NCBI GenBank assembly: GCA_052173415.1
Contig: JBQMYQ010000009.1
Location: forward strand, 1-51,731
Direction of reading: 5' to 3'
Length of the DNA: 51,731 nt
Origin: Wolinella sp052173415
GTDB lineage: Bacteria; Campylobacterota; Campylobacteria; Campylobacterales; Helicobacteraceae
Shown here: positions 50,386 to 51,731 of the stretch, piece after piece
Layout: each line of letters starts with the position of its first letter
Position numbering within the stretch: position 1 is the stretch's first letter
Position numbers and translations under genes: made by a program
Notes under the pieces: model-generated
The model's input: the letters and a program-made list of their open reading frames with translations, nothing else
Told to the model about the DNA's origin: nothing
Databases searched by the model: none

Positions 50386-51570
50386 ATGAAAAAAAATCTG
50401 CTTCTATTTATAGCATGTGCGGGAATCGCGCTGGCAAATAGCTATACGCTTGAAGAGGCTTTCAAAAATGGTAGCTTCAAAGGCGATATTGGCGTCTATT
50501 TTGAGAATCGCCATGTCATTGAGGGCTGGAAAACTCAATACTACAACAATACCTCATGGGCAGTCAGCTCCATTGCGTTAGATTATCAGACTGATCTCTT
50601 ATATAACTTCAGATTTGCGACAGGATTCCGAGGTTCTGCTCCAGTTTATGAAGATGACCCAGATTTTATAACCGCACATGGCAAGGGAGACGCCTCAGAG
50701 AGGATCTACGCAAAGGATCGTGTCTTGCTCTCTAAGCTCTATGTGGAGTATTCAACTGGTGGCGGGAGCGCGCTTAGAGTTGGTCGTCAGCCTATCAATA
50801 CGGACTGGATGACAAAAATCAATGACGCAGTGCGATTTACGAGCACTTCGATTCCGGGGGTTAAACTTGATCTGATTTGGTCTCGCGCACGAGGACGCGC
50901 TTATCTTAAAGAGATGTTTGGATTCCAGCGCACAAATCCTAGGCAAAATCACAGTGGAGTCGCAAATATGGGAATCACTTTCAAAGTCGGCGAGCTCCTC
51001 AGTGTCAAAGGATACGGAATCTATGCCGAAAGCGTCATGCTCGGAGGGGGAGGCAAAGCAGTGATTGAAGTTCCCGTGAACAACGAGCTTACAACGGGAA
51101 TCGTAGCGCACTACGCACTAAGCGATGAGAAGCACAGCCGACATTTTGGCTCTGTGGCAGAGGGGAAAATCTACCTAAAATTCCTCAATACAAAACTCAC
51201 ATTCGCACACGTGCGAACAGGCAGGAAAGTAGGGCGCGGAAGCCTAGGAATCGCAGGGGATCTCATCACTCCGTTTGAAGAAGGCGATGTGATGAATGAG
51301 CGAGACGCACGGACGACCTATGGAGCACTCTCCACATCGATTGAAAAACTCTCGCTCTCTGGAGCGTTTGGCACGACCGAATATAAGCGCAAATATTCAC
51401 CAAGCGAAGATGATGACAAAGAGTATCGACAAAATGAGCTAAGCATTTGGCTCAACTATGCATTCACAAAGCACTTCAAGGCTCTTTTGACCTATGATCG
51501 CACTTTCAAAGCCCAGCCGGGCTTTCCTGCCCTCGTGCAAGTGAGCACAGGAATGAGCTATAGCTTCTAA
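50386..51570 (+). CDS. Outer-membrane porin, Campylobacterota Opr type
   Basis: Predicted beta-barrel channel of 394 residues. Signal peptide MKKNLLLFIACAGIALA, then SYTLEEAFKNGSFKGDIGVYFE, the usual start of the Campylobacterota OprD-like porin family, and alternating amphipathic strands throughout. The last residues, STGMSYSF, end in phenylalanine as needed for BAM recognition. The substrate is unknown; homologues are general or small-solute porins. Own promoter upstream; a hairpin follows. Confidence 0.87.
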   Translation: MKKNLLLFIACAGIALANSYTLEEAFKNGSFKGDIGVYFENRHVIEGWKTQYYNNTSWAVSSIALDYQTDLLYNFRFATGFRGSAPVYEDDPDFITAHGKGDASERIYAKDRVLLSKLYVEYSTGGGSALRVGRQPINTDWMTKINDAVRFTSTSIPGVKLDLIWSRARGRAYLKEMFGFQRTNPRQNHSGVANMGITFKVGELLSVKGYGIYAESVMLGGGGKAVIEVPVNNELTTGIVAHYALSDEKHSRHFGSVAEGKIYLKFLNTKLTFAHVRTGRKVGRGSLGIAGDLITPFEEGDVMNERDARTTYGALSTSIEKLSLSGAFGTTEYKRKYSPSEDDDKEYRQNELSIWLNYAFTKHFKALLTYDRTFKAQPGFPALVQVSTGMSYSF

Positions 51571-51594
51571 AACACGCTAGCTTTGTATCCTAGG

Positions 51595-51614
51595 GGCGAT
51601 TCTCGGGAATCGCC
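51595..51614 (+). terminator. Hairpin after the porin gene made of inverted GATTC/GAATC
   Basis: GGCGATTC (51595-51602) and GAATCGCC (51607-51614) form a perfect eight-base-pair stem closed by TCGG, a stable loop type. It lies 24 bases after the porin stop. There is no T-run, so termination is uncertain. The 117 bases after it to the window end contain nothing I can name. Confidence 0.5.
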
Positions 51615-51731
51615 TCACATAATAGACCTCACAATACCTCTTACCTTGCCCTGCCTACCCTCATCTTGCCTGCTTCACGCTACTTACACGATTTTATCAA
51701 CTATTCAGCGGGGGGCTAGATTGTCGGTATA

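Noticed and set aside
1..51731. GGAATC enrichment explained by a GANTC-type methylation or restriction site
   Set aside because: GAATC is a subset of GANTC, but restriction pressure would deplete, not enrich, and the outer G preference is not part of that site. It remains a weak alternative only.
1..51731. CRISPR array, insertion sequence or prophage
   Set aside because: I saw no regularly spaced repeats, transposase, integrase or phage structural gene; the GGAATC copies are irregularly spaced and not separated by unique spacers of fixed size.

Overview
The window looks like a chromosomal segment of a Campylobacterota bacterium of the Helicobacter/Wolinella type, with moderate G+C. The support is gene content and order. 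There is a run rodA - rluD - fibronectin-type lipoprotein - long trmB - ftsE - ftsX - M23 protein - flaG - fliD - fliS - fliT-like that I recognise from Helicobacter. There is a block suhB-like - accD - rlmH - dksA-like known from Campylobacter/Helicobacter. A four-subunit porGDAB pyruvate:ferredoxin oxidoreductase, a three-gene bc1 complex, the carboxyspermidine route to polyamines, an H. pylori-type SpeE homologue and an Hcp-like Sel1 protein are also present. The argB gene and a bile-acid-symporter remnant argue against H. pylori itself. No species name can be given from the sequence alone.

Layout. 1-6068 (+): 3' part of an RND exporter, two carboxyspermidine-pathway genes, a tRNA-dihydrouridine synthase and a SurA-like periplasmic chaperone. 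6363-6974 (-): recO. 7091-10541 (+): monophosphatase, accD, rlmH, dksA-like and a conserved membrane protein. 10542-20689 (-): a GNAT-like protein, flagellar cap/chaperone genes, the EnvC-FtsEX division module, trmB, a lipoprotein and rluD. 20770-21949 (+): rodA, whose 3' end overlaps a CAT-anticodon tRNA. 21950-22653: gene-poor, holding a frameshifted bile-acid:sodium symporter remnant. 22654-24298 (+): a Tat-targeted sulfide:quinone reductase-like flavoprotein and a broken small membrane gene. 24595-29979 (-): porGDAB, a membrane sensor kinase and luxS, closely spaced. 30061-38361 (-): HAD phosphatase, MATE exporter, rpsI, rplM, argB, two small genes and carB. 38499-38685 (+): an SRP (4.5S) RNA inside a larger predicted fold. 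38738-43622 (+): speE-like, coaE, dapF, then petABC with its own promoter and terminator. 44071-44909 (-): an Hcp-like gene with a small membrane protein. 45073-48088 (-): an ABC-F ATPase and gltX. 48321-51570 (+): two nucleotide-sugar enzymes and an outer-membrane porin.

The genes are mostly housekeeping. Respiratory functions stand out: por makes acetyl-CoA and reduced ferredoxin, the SQR-like protein could feed electrons to quinone, and petABC takes them from quinol to cytochrome c. Cell-envelope and division functions (RodA, FtsEX-EnvC, SurA, porin) and flagellar assembly (FlaG, FliD, FliS, FliT) form further groups.

The most striking signal is not a gene. The hexamer GGAATC (usually GGGAATC) and its complement GATTCC recur on both strands at about 6 per kb; I hand-counted about 65 in the first 10.5 kb, against roughly 0.5 per kb expected for random sequence. 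It occurs in all three reading frames and between genes, often forms inverted pairs, and sometimes makes up the ribosome-binding site. It is missing from about 1.25 kb around the Hcp-like cassette, which suggests that the cassette was acquired later. The motif behaves like a highly iterated chromosomal element, such as an uptake-type or Chi-type signal, and I do not know of a described one with this sequence in this group.
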